Source of the DNA: Castor canadensis
Taxonomy: Eukaryota; Chordata; Mammalia; Rodentia; Castoridae
Reading direction: 5' to 3'
Assembly (NCBI RefSeq): GCF_047511655.1
Contig: NC_133401.1
Span: 13,672,001 to 13,736,000 of the forward strand
Length of the DNA: 64,000 nt
The notes beneath the pieces are model-generated. The model was not told the origin of the DNA and did not search any database. It worked only from the letters and a program-made list of their open reading frames with translations. Every line of letters starts with the position of its first letter. Position 1 is the stretch's first letter. Positions 63,569 through 64,000 of this stretch are shown piece by piece. The position numbers and the translations under genes were made by a program.

Positions 63569-64000
63569 CTGGGGCCAGGGGAAGAGGAGGATTTGCAGTC
63601 GGGCACCGGCCCTAGAGAAAGTGGTGTCCTCGCCCTGAAATCAACAGGTGCGCGTCCTCCGCCTCCAGGCAACCTTCCCTCACACCTTCTGAAGCAAACA
63701 CTTCTAGACTCAGGCTTCTCTGCTTCCCACATCCCAACTCTGGGCTGTCACTGCCTGTTCGGTCTTCCCCATGGACTGGGGAGGGCTTGGGACTGTTTCC
63801 GTCACACTTCATTCCCGCCACTTCCCAGCACACAGTGGAGCCCAGAACCATAGCCTAGTGGCTTGTGGCTGGATGATGGATGCATTCCCATACATTTAAG
63901 TGTACGTTATCTTTCCGTGAGAACTAGGCCAGGTGCAACTTCCCAGCTCTTAAACCATAGTTCTGGGTTCCCCCTATCCTCTGTCACCTTATCTACTAAC
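63569..64000. other. SPTBN4 intron upstream of E1
   Basis: Unique-looking intron sequence. No exon or repeat is recognised up to the window edge. Confidence 0.5.

Noticed and set aside
62634-63638. 334-codon open frame on plus
   Set aside because: Antisense shadow of SPTBN4 E1; the very high GC removes stop codons. The minus frame matches spectrin residue by residue.
1-64000. Endogenous retrovirus or other virus-like element
   Set aside because: I saw no LTR pairs, primer-binding site or gag/pol/env-like frames anywhere in the window.

Overview
The window is mammalian nuclear DNA. It carries two spliced protein-coding genes, both on the minus strand, with introns full of SINEs. The exons translate to near-human versions of SHKBP1 (1587-13338, complete) and SPTBN4, beta-IV spectrin (14622-63568, 5' end outside the window). 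In human the order SPTBN4 then SHKBP1, same orientation, lies on 19q13.2, so this is the orthologous segment. Dozens of SINEs join a B1-like (7SL-type) arm to a tRNA/ID-like arm with a 'GAGTTCAAACCCCAGTACC' B box. This points to a rodent, most likely Castorimorpha (beaver and relatives); that is pattern recognition, not a database match.

Layout, read on the minus strand from right to left. 63.57-14.62 kb: 23 SPTBN4 coding exons, called E1-E23 here, probably exons 14-36 of the 36 in human. They encode 1955 residues: most of the spectrin repeats, the ankyrin-binding repeat 15, the beta-IV-specific ERQES domain and the C-terminal PH domain. Every splice phase closes and no frame break was found. 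14.62-13.75 kb: SPTBN4 3' UTR and AATAAA. 13.56-13.34 kb: SHKBP1 promoter (CCAAT box, GC box, ETS site), about 0.4 kb beyond the SPTBN4 poly(A) signal. 13.34-1.59 kb: 18 SHKBP1 coding exons, 704 codons plus stop (BTB/T1 domain, WD40 repeats, proline/arginine-rich tail). 1.59-1.40 kb: 3' UTR. 1.40-0 kb: intergenic sequence.

The most informative non-exonic feature is a CpG island at about 50.6-51.05 kb, in the intron between E5 and E6. E6-E23 encode 1249 residues (about 140 kDa) starting in the middle of spectrin repeat 10. This is what is known of the short Sigma6 isoform of beta-IV spectrin, so the island is probably its promoter. A second unusual element is a cluster of three ZNF143/THAP11-type motifs in SHKBP1 intron 6.

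The rest is transposon fossils (B1/ID SINEs, old L1, L2, MIR, one hAT-like DNA transposon), microsatellites, two minisatellites and several decayed tandem arrays in introns. I see no prokaryotic, viral or CRISPR content and no undescribed multi-gene system. Exon boundaries were derived by hand from reading frame, GT-AG signals and remembered human protein sequence.
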